A stretch of 19,789 bases of DNA from Ruminococcus sp. UBA3800 (GCA_002368715.1 DFEO01000100.1:1-19789), one strand, 5' to 3'; positions 6,406 through 15,025 are shown, counted from the first letter of the stretch. Numbers and translations are program-made. The notes: generated by a model from the sequence alone, not told the origin.

Positions 6406-7836
6406 TTGGTTTTTGCAGATCTGTTTTTCATATATTTCTTTCTTCCCATCTGTCTGATATGCTATTTTATCACCAAAAGCCCGAAGATTAGAAATGCAAC
6501 ATTGATAACGTTCTCGCTGATCTTTTATGCCTGGGGAGAGCCTGTTTGGGTGTCTATCCTCATAGTATCGTCGCTGGTGGACTATCTGAACGGTCTTGTC
6601 ATCGACAAGCACAGGGGCAAGTGGCAGGCAAAGGCTGCGGTCGTCTGGTCGCTGATATTCAATCTGGGTATACTTATAGGGTTCAAATATACGGCGTTTT
6701 TTGTTGAAAACTTCAATGCACTGACGGGGACAAGGATACCCGTTCCCAAGATAGCTTTGCCGATAGGTATCTCGTTCTATACCTTCCAGACTATATCCTA
6801 TACCATAGACTGCTACTGGGGCAAGGTAAAAACACAGAAGAAGTTTTTCCGTTTTCTTATGTATGTTTCCCTCTTCCCTCAGCTTATAGCCGGACCTATC
6901 GTTCGTTATTCGGTCATCGGCGAGGAGATAGACAGCAGAAAGACCACTGTCAAGGACTTTTCCGAGGGTATGTCAAGGCTTATCCTGGGTCTTGCCAAGA
7001 AGGTCATCATCGCAAACAATATAAGCACGATAGTTACGTCGCTCTTCGGAGAGGCTTCAAACAAATACAGCGGAGTTTATTCGGTCTCCGTTTTCGGCAC
7101 CTGGTACGGCGCTGTTCTGGTGGGACTGTGGTATTACTTCGATTTTTCGGGCTATTCGGATATGGCTATCGGAATGGGAAGGATATTCGGGTTCCACTTT
7201 GATGAGAACTTCAAGTATCCTTATATATGCAAGTCTATAACCGAATTCTGGAGAAGGTGGCATATCTCGCTGTCCAGCTGGTTCAGGGACTATGTTTATA
7301 TCCCTATGGGCGGAAACAGAAAGGGCAAGGTCAGACAGTGCGTAAACATCCTTGTGGTCTGGGCGCTCACGGGATTCTGGCACGGCGCAAGCTGGAACTT
7401 TATGATATGGGGAGCATATTTCGGTGTGCTGCTGCTTATCGAGAAGCTGCTTATTGGAAAATGGCTGAAGAATACGAACGCTGTTATTTCGCACCTTTAT
7501 GCGGTGGTGCTCGTGGCTGTCGGCTGGGGAATATTCTATTTTGAGAACTTCAAGGCGCTGGGCACCTTCTTCAAGGGGCTTGTCGGCCTTAACGGGAACG
7601 GTCTTTCGGACCCGATCACAAGCAGCCTGTTTATGAACAACATCTGGCTGTTCGCAGCGGCGATCATCTTCTCTACGCCTATACTGCCAAAGATCAGGGA
7701 GGCAGCAACAAAGGCTCCGAGCTCGGACTACTTTGTAAGGGTCTGCTCGATGATCTGCAATGTGGCACTGCTGCTGTTAAGCTCGGTGCTGCTTGTAAAC
7801 ACCACAAACAATCCGTTTCTTTATTTCAGATTCTGA
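6406..7836 (+). CDS. MBOAT family O-acyltransferase (AlgI/DltB-like)
   Basis: 476 residues, many membrane segments. Members transfer acyl, usually acetyl, groups across the membrane to extracellular polymers. Landmarks: typical N-terminus MVFADLFFIYFFLPI, LPIGISFYTFQTISYTID (118-135), FPQLIAGPIVRY (157-168), YFDFSGYSDMAIG (244-256), FWRRWHISLSSWFRDYVYIP (281-300) and GFWHGASWNFMIWG (323-336) with the near-invariant His326. The start is TTG 6406: GGAG (6394-6397) lies eight bases upstream and no in-frame ATG exists between the stop at 6376 and this codon. The DHHW gene follows 21 bases later, the usual pairing for polysaccharide acetylation. The acceptor polymer is unknown. Confidence 0.93.
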   Translation: MVFADLFFIYFFLPICLICYFITKSPKIRNATLITFSLIFYAWGEPVWVSILIVSSLVDYLNGLVIDKHRGKWQAKAAVVWSLIFNLGILIGFKYTAFFVENFNALTGTRIPVPKIALPIGISFYTFQTISYTIDCYWGKVKTQKKFFRFLMYVSLFPQLIAGPIVRYSVIGEEIDSRKTTVKDFSEGMSRLILGLAKKVIIANNISTIVTSLFGEASNKYSGVYSVSVFGTWYGAVLVGLWYYFDFSGYSDMAIGMGRIFGFHFDENFKYPYICKSITEFWRRWHISLSSWFRDYVYIPMGGNRKGKVRQCVNILVVWALTGFWHGASWNFMIWGAYFGVLLLIEKLLIGKWLKNTNAVISHLYAVVLVAVGWGIFYFENFKALGTFFKGLVGLNGNGLSDPITSSLFMNNIWLFAAAIIFSTPILPKIREAATKAPSSDYFVRVCSMICNVALLLLSSVLLVNTTNNPFLYFRF

Positions 7837-7857
7837 CGAAAAGAGGTCAGCTTGTCT

Positions 7858-10251
7858 ATGGAAAAAAACAGAGGGAGCAAAGGCTCGCCTATGATAGATC
7901 CCAGAGCTCTGATGGAAGAATATCAGAAATCGCTCGAAGCGGTGGAGTATGACAGCAATGCTGCCAGGACCGAAAGAGCGATACAGATGATAAAGGACAA
8001 AAACCGCAGACGAGGCCAGAGCATCTGGACCGAGCAGCCTGTGGTAAAGCCCGAAAAGAGCGTCTGGATGGGCGGCGAACAGCAGGAGCAGGCAGCTCCT
8101 GTGAGAGAGCAGCCGAGAAAAAGGCCTGCGCCTGTTCAGAGAACGAAAAGACCTGTAAGAGCGCAAGCAGGCACCGTGAACTCAAAGCCTTCGGACGATG
8201 TGTTTGCCGGGGTGAGGGTGGCTGCCGACCATAAGGCCGAGCAGGAGAGAGCCGAAAAAGAAAAGCTCGAGCGTGAGCAGGCAGCACGGAGGGTGGAAAC
8301 GCCGAAGGTTCCTGCGAAGAAGCTTATTGATAAGCCAAAGACAGAGCTTATCCTTGAGGTGACGCCCAAGGGCACGTCTATAAGGAGCTCTTCAAAGCAG
8401 ACAGTGACACTGGGCGTTCCTGCCGCTGTGATAAAGCGTGAGGATAAGCCTGCACCGAAGTCAAAGCCTGTGCCCGTTACTGCGGCAAGGCAGGAGATCT
8501 CGGTAGAGGTACCAAAAGCTGCTGCCGAGGAGGAGCCCGTTAAGACTGCACCGGCAATACAGCGGCAAGAGCCTGCTGTAAAGACTGCGGAAGAGATAGA
8601 GCAGGAAAAGCTGAGAGAGGAGCTCCTTCCGTTTGCGGGTCTTGAGGAAGAAAAGCCCGGACAAAAGGCGGAAGGCGAAGCTTTGGAGAGCGCCGGAGAT
8701 GTGGATACCGCTTTGAGCGAGCCTGTCGATGTGCCTGTATCCGAGCCTGCACCCAGGGTCGAGAGGTCCCGTATCGAGGTGACCGAAAAGCAGTTCAAGA
8801 ACGAACTTGAAAAATATGAGAGGCTGAGGGAAAAGACCCTTAAAAAGCAGAAGGAAAGAGAAAGACTCTCGAAGACAGGCAGGAACGACTTTGAGTTCTC
8901 CTTTGTCAATGCGGCGGTCTGCCTGACCGTTATGATGACGATAGCGATAGCGCTGGTCGTTATGCACAGAGAGAGCGGCTTTATAAATTCAGAGTTCAGA
9001 AACCTTGCGACCTTCCCGAAATTCTCGCTGAGCGCATGGTTCGACGGCACCTTTGCAAAGGATGTCACCACCTATTATACGGACACTATCCCCTATCGTG
9101 AGGACCTTAAAAAAGCATCGGCCGCCATAACCGATAAGTTCGGCATAAAGAGCGACGATATCAAGGTCAAGGGCAAGATGAAGACCGTAAAGAAGGAAAA
9201 GCTGGATGAAGAAAAGGTGGCTACCACCACCACAGTCACCGCCTTTACCGGAAAGGTGACCACCACTACCACCAAGAAGGACGAGACCACCACCACTACC
9301 TCGACAAAGAAGACCGAGAAGGAAGAGATAGTTGAGGTGCCCGACAATCTCGACGATGTAAACTGGGAGGGCAACGTTATAGTTGTCGGCTCGGGAAAGA
9401 ACGTAAGAGCGGTGGACGCTTATTACGGCTCGTTCGATATAGGCAAGCAGTATGCAGAGTGTGTGAACAAGTGGAAGGCTGACCTTGGCGACAGCGTCAA
9501 TGTCTATAATATGACGATACCTACCGCAGCTGCTTATTACCTGCCGGATAAGTTCAAGGACAATGTCTCCGACCAGAAGGACAATATCACAAACATCTAT
9601 GCAAACCTCAAGGGCGTTATCGGTGTCGATATATTTGATATCCTTGACGACCATAAGAAGGAATACATCTATTCGAGAACGGACCACCACTGGCAGCCTC
9701 TGGGCGCTTACTACGCTATGAAGGTGTTCTCGGAAAAGGCAGGAATAGATTATCCCGAGCTTTCGACTTATGAGGAGTGCAAGATAGAGGACTTCGTGGG
9801 AACGATGTACGGATTCAGCGATTATGATCCGCAGCTGGCAGAATATCCCGATACGTTCATCTACTACAAGCCCGATAACGAGTACACAGTCAAGTATTAT
9901 GACACCTCGTTCCAGAACCCGGTTGAGAGCGGATTGTTCTTCGATTTCGCAGAAGGTGTAAACTGCTACTCCGCTATCCTGAATGTGGATGCCGAGATAG
10001 CCGAGATAGAAACCGACTGCGACAACGGCCGTGTGCTTGTCATCTTCAAGGACAGCTTCGGCAATGCGACAGTCCCGTTCCTGACTCACGGCTTCTCAAA
10101 GATCTATGTCTGCGATTACAGATACTTCGATCTCAACGCTATCGACTTCTGTAAGCAGGTCGGCTGTACAGATCTTCTGTTTGCGATGTCCATAACATCC
10201 GCATCAACAGACTTCAAGATCGACCAGCTCAACAACATCAGGATCCAGTAA
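7858..10251 (+). CDS. DHHW family protein with long cytoplasmic N-terminal arm (AlgX/AlgJ-type acetylation partner)
   Basis: 797 residues. Residues 1-345 are a Lys/Glu/Ala/Pro-rich, low-complexity arm ending in a coiled-coil-like stretch (about 305-340). One membrane segment (349-369) follows, then the extracellular part: NSEFRNLATFPKFS (377-390) and TYYTDTIPYRED (405-416) typical of DHHW proteins, a Thr/Lys tract (456-483), and an SGNH-hydrolase-like domain with TDHHWQPLGAYYAM (608-621) and FKDSFGNATVPFL (730-742) holding the likely nucleophile Ser733. Such proteins work with MBOAT proteins to move acetyl groups onto exopolysaccharide or wall polymers. Usual length is 350-450 aa, so the cytoplasmic arm is an extension. 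ATG 7858 is preferred; TTG 7852 is also possible, with AGAGG at 7842-7846. Confidence 0.88.
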   Translation: MEKNRGSKGSPMIDPRALMEEYQKSLEAVEYDSNAARTERAIQMIKDKNRRRGQSIWTEQPVVKPEKSVWMGGEQQEQAAPVREQPRKRPAPVQRTKRPVRAQAGTVNSKPSDDVFAGVRVAADHKAEQERAEKEKLEREQAARRVETPKVPAKKLIDKPKTELILEVTPKGTSIRSSSKQTVTLGVPAAVIKREDKPAPKSKPVPVTAARQEISVEVPKAAAEEEPVKTAPAIQRQEPAVKTAEEIEQEKLREELLPFAGLEEEKPGQKAEGEALESAGDVDTALSEPVDVPVSEPAPRVERSRIEVTEKQFKNELEKYERLREKTLKKQKERERLSKTGRNDFEFSFVNAAVCLTVMMTIAIALVVMHRESGFINSEFRNLATFPKFSLSAWFDGTFAKDVTTYYTDTIPYREDLKKASAAITDKFGIKSDDIKVKGKMKTVKKEKLDEEKVATTTTVTAFTGKVTTTTTKKDETTTTTSTKKTEKEEIVEVPDNLDDVNWEGNVIVVGSGKNVRAVDAYYGSFDIGKQYAECVNKWKADLGDSVNVYNMTIPTAAAYYLPDKFKDNVSDQKDNITNIYANLKGVIGVDIFDILDDHKKEYIYSRTDHHWQPLGAYYAMKVFSEKAGIDYPELSTYEECKIEDFVGTMYGFSDYDPQLAEYPDTFIYYKPDNEYTVKYYDTSFQNPVESGLFFDFAEGVNCYSAILNVDAEIAEIETDCDNGRVLVIFKDSFGNATVPFLTHGFSKIYVCDYRYFDLNAIDFCKQVGCTDLLFAMSITSASTDFKIDQLNNIRIQ
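9223..9306 (+). repeat. Thr-rich low-complexity tract in the DHHW protein
   Basis: ACC/ACT codons encode clusters of four to five Thr separated by Lys/Asp/Glu (residues 456-483). It lies outside the membrane, between the DHHW N-terminal region and the SGNH-like domain. The DNA is a near-trinucleotide repeat and a plausible slippage site; the peptide is a plausible O-glycosylated linker. Confidence 0.8.
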
Positions 10252-10252
10252 T

Positions 10253-10290
10253 AAAAAAGGACCCCCGCCATGTGGCGGGGGTTCTCTTTG
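10253..10290. terminator. Bidirectional terminator between the DHHW and GH74 genes
   Basis: ACCCCCGCC (10261-10269) pairs perfectly with GGCGGGGGT (10274-10282) around a 4-base loop. Six A (10253-10258) precede it, giving a strong U-run for the minus-strand GH74 transcript; the plus-strand tail TCTCTTTG is weaker. Confidence 0.92.
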
Positions 10291-10294
10291 TGTA

Positions 10295-12598
10295 TCATTC
10301 TTTGACATTGCCCATTATTATGCCTCGGCCGTTTGTGGATATGTAAACACGGCCATAATGCTTGGGGTCGCCGCTGATGCGCTTGTTAACGTTGCCCCAT
10401 TTCTGGGTGTCGTCATTTATGCGCTTCCAGGTCTTGCCCGTGTCTATGGACTGGTAAACTCCGTAGCCCTGGCCCTCGACCTCGCCGAGAACATAGAGCG
10501 CCATGTGATCCTGACCCTCGGCAGCCTTTCCAAGCCCCAGAGCATCACAGCTCTTGAGGTCTGACGGGATAGTTACGACCTCGGCTTTGTCGGCATCAAG
10601 GTAATAAACTCCGCCGCCGCCGACCGATATCCAGACCTCGCCCTCTTTGTCGGGGCAGGCTGTCATTGTGAAGTTTGAGAGCAGGAAGCTTGTCAGCATC
10701 TCAAACGTGCGGCCTCTGTCGGTGCTCATATAGAATTTGCCGTCATAAGCAGCATAGAACTTTTCAGGGTTGACCTTGTCGGTCTCGATCATCGCATTTG
10801 CGGGTATCCCATCGCAGGGCTCCCATGTCTGGCCCATGTCGTCCGAAACAAATGCTCCGACGCCCATAGTCCCGCACTGATAGAAGATAGTTTTTCCGTC
10901 TGCCGAAAGCTTGGCTGTTCCGCCTGCTGCGCTGCCAACGCCCTCGGGCAGCGTGGGCACCTGTTCCCAGGTGTCGGCAGCGTCGGTGGAATAGTATACC
11001 GAGCCCTTGCCCTCGTCTGTGGCTCTTACGACTATATTATAGTCCTGTGATGCGCAGTCGATAGAGGTGGAGCGGAAGTCTCCGAAATGCTCCTTCGGGC
11101 AGACAGTTGCGTCCTGATGTTTGAAGCCGTAGATATCTCCCATTATGGAATACAGGTCTGGAGCGTTTTCATCAACAGGGTTAGGTGAAACAAAATCAAA
11201 GATAGCCGTTTCCTCGACGCCCATAGCAGCGACCTCGATGTTAACAGGTTCGGTGTCGATCTTTGAAAGGTTCGTTGTGCGGAAGATAGTTGCACCTGTG
11301 CCGTACATTATCTCGTCCTGATTAAATGGGTTTATCGCAACTCCTGTCATCCACCAGCCGGGTTTGAGCTGACCCTGCCAGTCCAGCCACTGACAGGATG
11401 AGATGTCCATGTTAAAGTTGTTCACATGGGTCTTTTCGCCGTCTACCACCTCGTCATACCATATCCCCGACCAGGTCTGTCCGCCGTCATGAGACACAAA
11501 CACATTGTCAACTATCGCCCACAGGCAAAGGGTCGTGCAGACGATGGTGTTCGGGTCATTGGGGTCAACGGAGATGCCGTTGTAGCCGCAGGTATAGACA
11601 CGCTCGGGAGTTATCTCTACCCACTCCCCTGTTTTGAGGTTATACTTCTGAACTGCACCCTGTCCGGCGCCGTTGGGTCCCACCTTATAGGACCAGGTGG
11701 TATAGAGCCAGCCGTCGGAGGATATCTCGCCCTGACAGGGCTTCAGTCTCTGGGTATCGGCCTTTGTTTCCTGAGCGGTGGGGTTAGGTATACCTTTCCA
11801 GGTCTTTCCTGCGTCGTCCGAGCGGTAAAGATAGTCGCCTTTTGTGTCTGCACAGCCGACGATAATGGTGTTTGTGGGCTTGCCCTTTTCCGAGCTCTGC
11901 TTATCAAACGCAACAAAGGTAAGTCCTATGCGGAACTTGTCCTCCGAATAGTTGCCCGTATGCTCAAAGCTCTCGACCTTTGCCCAGCTTCTTCCATAGT
12001 CCTCGGATCTCCAAAGGCCGTCGGTCCTTGTTGAGAAATAGAGTATGGAGTTGTCGTTCGGATCGACCTGGAGCCTTTCTCCGCAGCCTCTGCCGACCTC
12101 ATTTCCGCCGCATCCGAAGGGCAGCTCGAAAATGCCCCAGTTCTTGCCGTAGTCGTCGGAATAGAGGATAGCGCCGTTGGCATTGGTATAGGTGCCTGCG
12201 GCAAGGTAAACACGGTTAGGCTCGACAGGGTCGGTGGCTATGCTCTCGATACCCATATAGTTCCAGTTGTCGCCGCCGATAAAGTCGGTTATACATTCCC
12301 ATCTGCCGGTCTCTTTGTTGAGCTTATAAGCGCCTCCGATATCGGTGCGGCAGTAAGCCAGACCCTCCTCGGTGGGATTGTAGATTATGTTCGGCACAAA
12401 ACCGCCGCCCACTATCTCGACATTGGACCACTCCCAGCCTGTGTCCACCGGCTGAGCGTTATAGTAATCGGTCTTTTCGGTCTTGCTGCTCTTGCTGTCG
12501 GCAGAGGACGAGCTGCTGCTCTTGTCGCCGCAGCCGGCCATGGATGCGGCCGCTATAACAGCTGAGCAGCTTAGTGCGATCAGTTTTTTTATCTTCAT
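10295..12598 (-). CDS. GH74 xyloglucanase-like lipoprotein
   Basis: 767 residues. Signal peptide with lipobox MAGC, so Cys23 is probably lipidated and the enzyme is held on the outer face of the membrane; a Ser/Lys linker follows (26-44). The rest is the two-propeller GH74 catalytic unit: RTDIGGAY (84-91; Asp86, likely catalytic base), GNEVGRGCGERLQVDPND (165-182) and SIMGDIYGFKH (484-494; Asp488, likely acid). At least eight Asp-box/BNR repeats are visible, such as SDDYGKNW (147-154), SEDYGRSW (198-205), SDDAGKTW (260-267), SHDGGQTW (369-376) and SIDTGKTW (717-724). GH74 enzymes cut the xyloglucan backbone. No dockerin or binding module is present. The RBS is AAGGA (12606-12610). It follows the GH36 gene by 22 bases. 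Endo versus chain-end action cannot be settled here. Confidence 0.92.
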   Translation of the reverse strand: MKIKKLIALSCSAVIAAASMAGCGDKSSSSSSADSKSSKTEKTDYYNAQPVDTGWEWSNVEIVGGGFVPNIIYNPTEEGLAYCRTDIGGAYKLNKETGRWECITDFIGGDNWNYMGIESIATDPVEPNRVYLAAGTYTNANGAILYSDDYGKNWGIFELPFGCGGNEVGRGCGERLQVDPNDNSILYFSTRTDGLWRSEDYGRSWAKVESFEHTGNYSEDKFRIGLTFVAFDKQSSEKGKPTNTIIVGCADTKGDYLYRSDDAGKTWKGIPNPTAQETKADTQRLKPCQGEISSDGWLYTTWSYKVGPNGAGQGAVQKYNLKTGEWVEITPERVYTCGYNGISVDPNDPNTIVCTTLCLWAIVDNVFVSHDGGQTWSGIWYDEVVDGEKTHVNNFNMDISSCQWLDWQGQLKPGWWMTGVAINPFNQDEIMYGTGATIFRTTNLSKIDTEPVNIEVAAMGVEETAIFDFVSPNPVDENAPDLYSIMGDIYGFKHQDATVCPKEHFGDFRSTSIDCASQDYNIVVRATDEGKGSVYYSTDAADTWEQVPTLPEGVGSAAGGTAKLSADGKTIFYQCGTMGVGAFVSDDMGQTWEPCDGIPANAMIETDKVNPEKFYAAYDGKFYMSTDRGRTFEMLTSFLLSNFTMTACPDKEGEVWISVGGGGVYYLDADKAEVVTIPSDLKSCDALGLGKAAEGQDHMALYVLGEVEGQGYGVYQSIDTGKTWKRINDDTQKWGNVNKRISGDPKHYGRVYISTNGRGIIMGNVKE

Positions 12599-12620
12599 AA
12601 GCCTTTCCTTTCTCCTGGGT

Positions 12621-14831
12621 TCAAGCCCTTATAAAATGAAGTATCTTCGATGAGAAGTCTCCGCTTATCCCGTCAACTCCCCATATCTTTGCACAGTTTA
12701 TCCCGGCGTTCATCAGTGCCGCACCGGAGATCTTTCTTTCCGGCTCGCTCTCCTCATAATAGAAAGCGTCGGGATCAAGACCTTTCAGCTTTATCCGTCT
12801 TGATCTCTCGTTGGGCCTTGCCAGCACCTGGACGAACTCGAACAGCGCTTCGCTCTTATCCTTGGAAACGAACATCCAGGCATCCCAGGTATTGTCCTCG
12901 AACATATTGCCTATGCGGTAGTGATCTCCTGTTCTCACAAGAGTGTTGAACTTGTTGAACTCCTCGATCTGTGAAGGGATAGCGTCCCTGTCCTCCTGCG
13001 GTATGCGGGTAACGTCCAGCTCATAGCCGAAGGTGCCCACCATAGCGACATGGCCTCTTGTCTTAAAGGGGGTGTTCCTGCCCACTGTATGGTTGGGGCA
13101 GTCGGAAACGTGGGCGCCCATTGCCGAGCAGGGATAGCACATCGAGGTGCCGTGCTGGATCTTGAGCCTTTCTATTGCGTCGGTGTCGTCCGAGCACCAT
13201 ATCTGAGGGCTGTAATAAAGCATTCCCGGGTCAAATCTTGCTCCGCCGCCCGAGCAGTTTTCGAGCAGGATATGAGGATAGTCGCTCGTCAGCCTGTTCA
13301 TAACGTCGTAAACACCAAGCACATATCTGTGCCACAGCTCACGCTGTCTTTCCGCCGGCAGGAAGTTCGAGCCGGGCTCGGTGAACTGGCGGTTCATATC
13401 CCATTTTATATACTCGATATTTGCGCTGTCGAGTATTTTTTTCATCATCGAGTAGATATAGTCTCTTGCTTCCTTATTGGAATAGTCGAGAACATACTGC
13501 TCACGGCTCATGGTAAGGGGTCTGCCCTCTATCTGTATAGCCCAGTCCGGGTGAGCCTTATAAAGCTCGGAGTCGGGAGATATCATCTCCGGCTCGAACC
13601 ACAGGCCGAACTTCATTCCCAGCTTGTTCACCTCGTCGACAAGGTGTTTAAGGCCGCCCTGTATCTTTTTCTCATAAACGAACCAGTCGCCCAGCGAGGA
13701 ATTGTCCGAATCCCTGTGGCCGAACCAGCCGTCATCCATAACGAGCATCTCGATACCCAGCTTCGAGGCTTCCCTTGCAATCGAGATGATCTTCTCGGTG
13801 TCGAAGTTGAAATATGTAGCCTCCCAGTTGTTTATGAGTATCGGTCTTCTCTTGTCCTTATACTCTCCTCTTATCAGGTTCTCTCTGTAAAGGTCGTGGA
13901 AGGTCCTGGACATCTTGCCAAGTCCCTCGTCAGAGTGTACCATAACGACCTCGGGAGCCGTAAAGGTGTCGCCGGGCTCCAGGAGCCAGGTGAAATCAAG
14001 GGGATTTATTCCCATAAGAAAGCGTGTTTTCTTGTGCTGGGTCACCTCAGCCTGAGCGTAGAAGTTTCCCGAATATACGAAATTGAAACCGAAGACCTCT
14101 CCCCTGTCCTCATCGGCGTTGTTGTCGCAGAGCGCCACGAATGGGTTGTTCTGGTGAGAGGACTCCCCTTTTATCGAGTCTATCAGCTGTTTTCCGTGGT
14201 GAAGGCGACATCTTTCCACTGCTCTTTCTCTTGCCCACGAGCCGTTAAGCGTTATCATATCGAATTTGTCGGTGTCAAAGTCCACACAGGCCGAAAGGAT
14301 CCTTGTCAGCCAGACCTTTCTTGTGCCGGCATTTTTCACTCTCACCGACCGTGTGATAACATCGAGCTTGTCAAAGGCGGTGTATACCAGCACAGTCTCA
14401 AGCCCCGAAGGCTTGTCCTCGAGGGTTATCTCCAGCGTTTCACAGCCGCTCTGTTCGGTGGCAAAGGTAGCAGGCATCCCCTCAAGAGCAGGCTTGCCTT
14501 TGTATATCCTGTGTGATCTGTATCTCAGGTCTGCGGTCGTCATACCCTTGTCGTCCAGTATTTTGAAAGCTGCATCACGGTAGTCACCTATACCGAAGCA
14601 GGAATACTCAAAAGGTGTGGTGTCCAGGAAGGTGGCACGGTCACGGTCATTCTGCTGAGGGGTCAGGGGGCTCTCGTCGAACCTCAGCAGATAGCCCAGA
14701 TCCTCATCCGGCACTTTTCTGCCATAATAAACATGGCAGAGATAGCCTTCCTCGGTGTATTTCATCATATAGCTCGTGTCCTTTGCATCGAGCCTGAAGC
14801 TTCTTTCTTTTTCATTAAAAACAATGCTCAT
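12621..14831 (-). CDS. GH36 alpha-galactosidase
   Basis: 736 residues, no signal peptide, so cytosolic. GH36 enzymes release terminal alpha-galactose from raffinose-type sugars and galactomannan fragments. Landmarks: N-terminal beta-sandwich (about 1-325), NNWEATYFNFD (334-344), VMDDGWFG (364-371), GLWFEPEMISPDSELY (409-424), YVLDYS (446-451), YIKWDMNR (474-481) with nucleophile Asp478, LENCSGGGARFDPG (523-536), and WCSDDTDAIERL (545-556) with likely acid/base Asp548. Length is typical of bacterial GH36 tetramers. An in-frame extension to 15023 is rejected: it crosses the promoter, whereas ATG 14831 has GGAG (14839-14842) seven bases upstream. It heads the operon with GH74. The substrate class is well supported, but not the natural sugar. 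Confidence 0.95.
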   Translation of the reverse strand: MSIVFNEKERSFRLDAKDTSYMMKYTEEGYLCHVYYGRKVPDEDLGYLLRFDESPLTPQQNDRDRATFLDTTPFEYSCFGIGDYRDAAFKILDDKGMTTADLRYRSHRIYKGKPALEGMPATFATEQSGCETLEITLEDKPSGLETVLVYTAFDKLDVITRSVRVKNAGTRKVWLTRILSACVDFDTDKFDMITLNGSWARERAVERCRLHHGKQLIDSIKGESSHQNNPFVALCDNNADEDRGEVFGFNFVYSGNFYAQAEVTQHKKTRFLMGINPLDFTWLLEPGDTFTAPEVVMVHSDEGLGKMSRTFHDLYRENLIRGEYKDKRRPILINNWEATYFNFDTEKIISIAREASKLGIEMLVMDDGWFGHRDSDNSSLGDWFVYEKKIQGGLKHLVDEVNKLGMKFGLWFEPEMISPDSELYKAHPDWAIQIEGRPLTMSREQYVLDYSNKEARDYIYSMMKKILDSANIEYIKWDMNRQFTEPGSNFLPAERQRELWHRYVLGVYDVMNRLTSDYPHILLENCSGGGARFDPGMLYYSPQIWCSDDTDAIERLKIQHGTSMCYPCSAMGAHVSDCPNHTVGRNTPFKTRGHVAMVGTFGYELDVTRIPQEDRDAIPSQIEEFNKFNTLVRTGDHYRIGNMFEDNTWDAWMFVSKDKSEALFEFVQVLARPNERSRRIKLKGLDPDAFYYEESEPERKISGAALMNAGINCAKIWGVDGISGDFSSKILHFIRA

Positions 14832-14880
14832 AAGCCTGCTCCGTTCTTTAAAGATTTGCGGCTGCTGACCGCACACATAC

Positions 14881-14909
14881 ATTATAGCAACAATACGAAT
14901 ATTTTTCAA
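14881..14909 (-). promoter_or_regulatory. Promoter of the GH36-GH74 operon
   Basis: Minus strand: TTGAAA (14909-14904), 17-base spacer, TATAAT (14886-14881). Predicted start near 14874, leader about 43 bases before the GH36 ATG. Confidence 0.85.
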
Positions 14910-14915
14910 GCGAAT

Positions 14916-14925
14916 AAAACGTTTT
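14916..14925. promoter_or_regulatory. Palindromic operator-like site, LacI-family type
   Basis: AAAACGTTTT is a perfect 10-base palindrome with a central CG, flanked by TCG on one side in a partly symmetric context. It lies six bases upstream of the -35 box, centred about 47 bases before the predicted start. A central-CG AT-flanked palindrome is typical of LacI/GalR-family operators, including CcpA cre-like sites, though it departs from the cre consensus in its outer bases. No LacI-family gene is in the window. Confidence 0.6.
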
Positions 14926-14951
14926 CGTAAAAATAAATTCAGAAATGGCGT

Positions 14952-14998
14952 AAAAAAGCGACATTGCTCTCCCCTTCCGAGGAAAGCGATGCCGCTTG
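14952..14998 (-). terminator. Terminator after the CAP-domain lipoprotein gene
   Basis: On the minus strand a long stem forms between 14997-14981 and 14972-14956 (AAGCGGCATCGCTTTCC against its near complement, with wobble pairs and one mismatch), followed by U residues from 14957-14952. It separates the CAP gene from the GH36 promoter. Confidence 0.85.
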
Positions 14999-15025
14999 TT
15001 GAGTTTAATATTACAAAAGTCATGC

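Noticed and set aside
6384..6470. Possible short upstream reading frames before the MBOAT TTG start (ATG 6384 and ATG 6393)
   Set aside because: Both are very short or overlap MBOAT out of frame, and their ribosome binding site spacing is poor; a leader-peptide role cannot be supported.
6226..6612. 128-codon minus-strand frame across the MBOAT promoter
   Set aside because: Overlaps two divergent promoters and the MBOAT start, is basic and low in complexity, and has no supporting signals.
8136..9071. 311-codon Ser-rich minus-strand frame opposite the DHHW gene arm
   Set aside because: Low-complexity shadow of the Lys/Glu/Ala-rich arm with no start signals. The nearby 366-codon minus frame at 8989-10089 is rejected for the same reason.
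13050..14516. 488-codon open frame on the plus strand opposite the GH36 gene
   Set aside because: Mirror of GH36, which has complete catalytic motifs; the antisense product shows no recognisable domain.
14832..15023. In-frame 64-residue N-terminal extension of GH36
   Set aside because: It spans the preceding terminator, the operator and the promoter; ATG 14831 has a good ribosome binding site and gives the usual family length.
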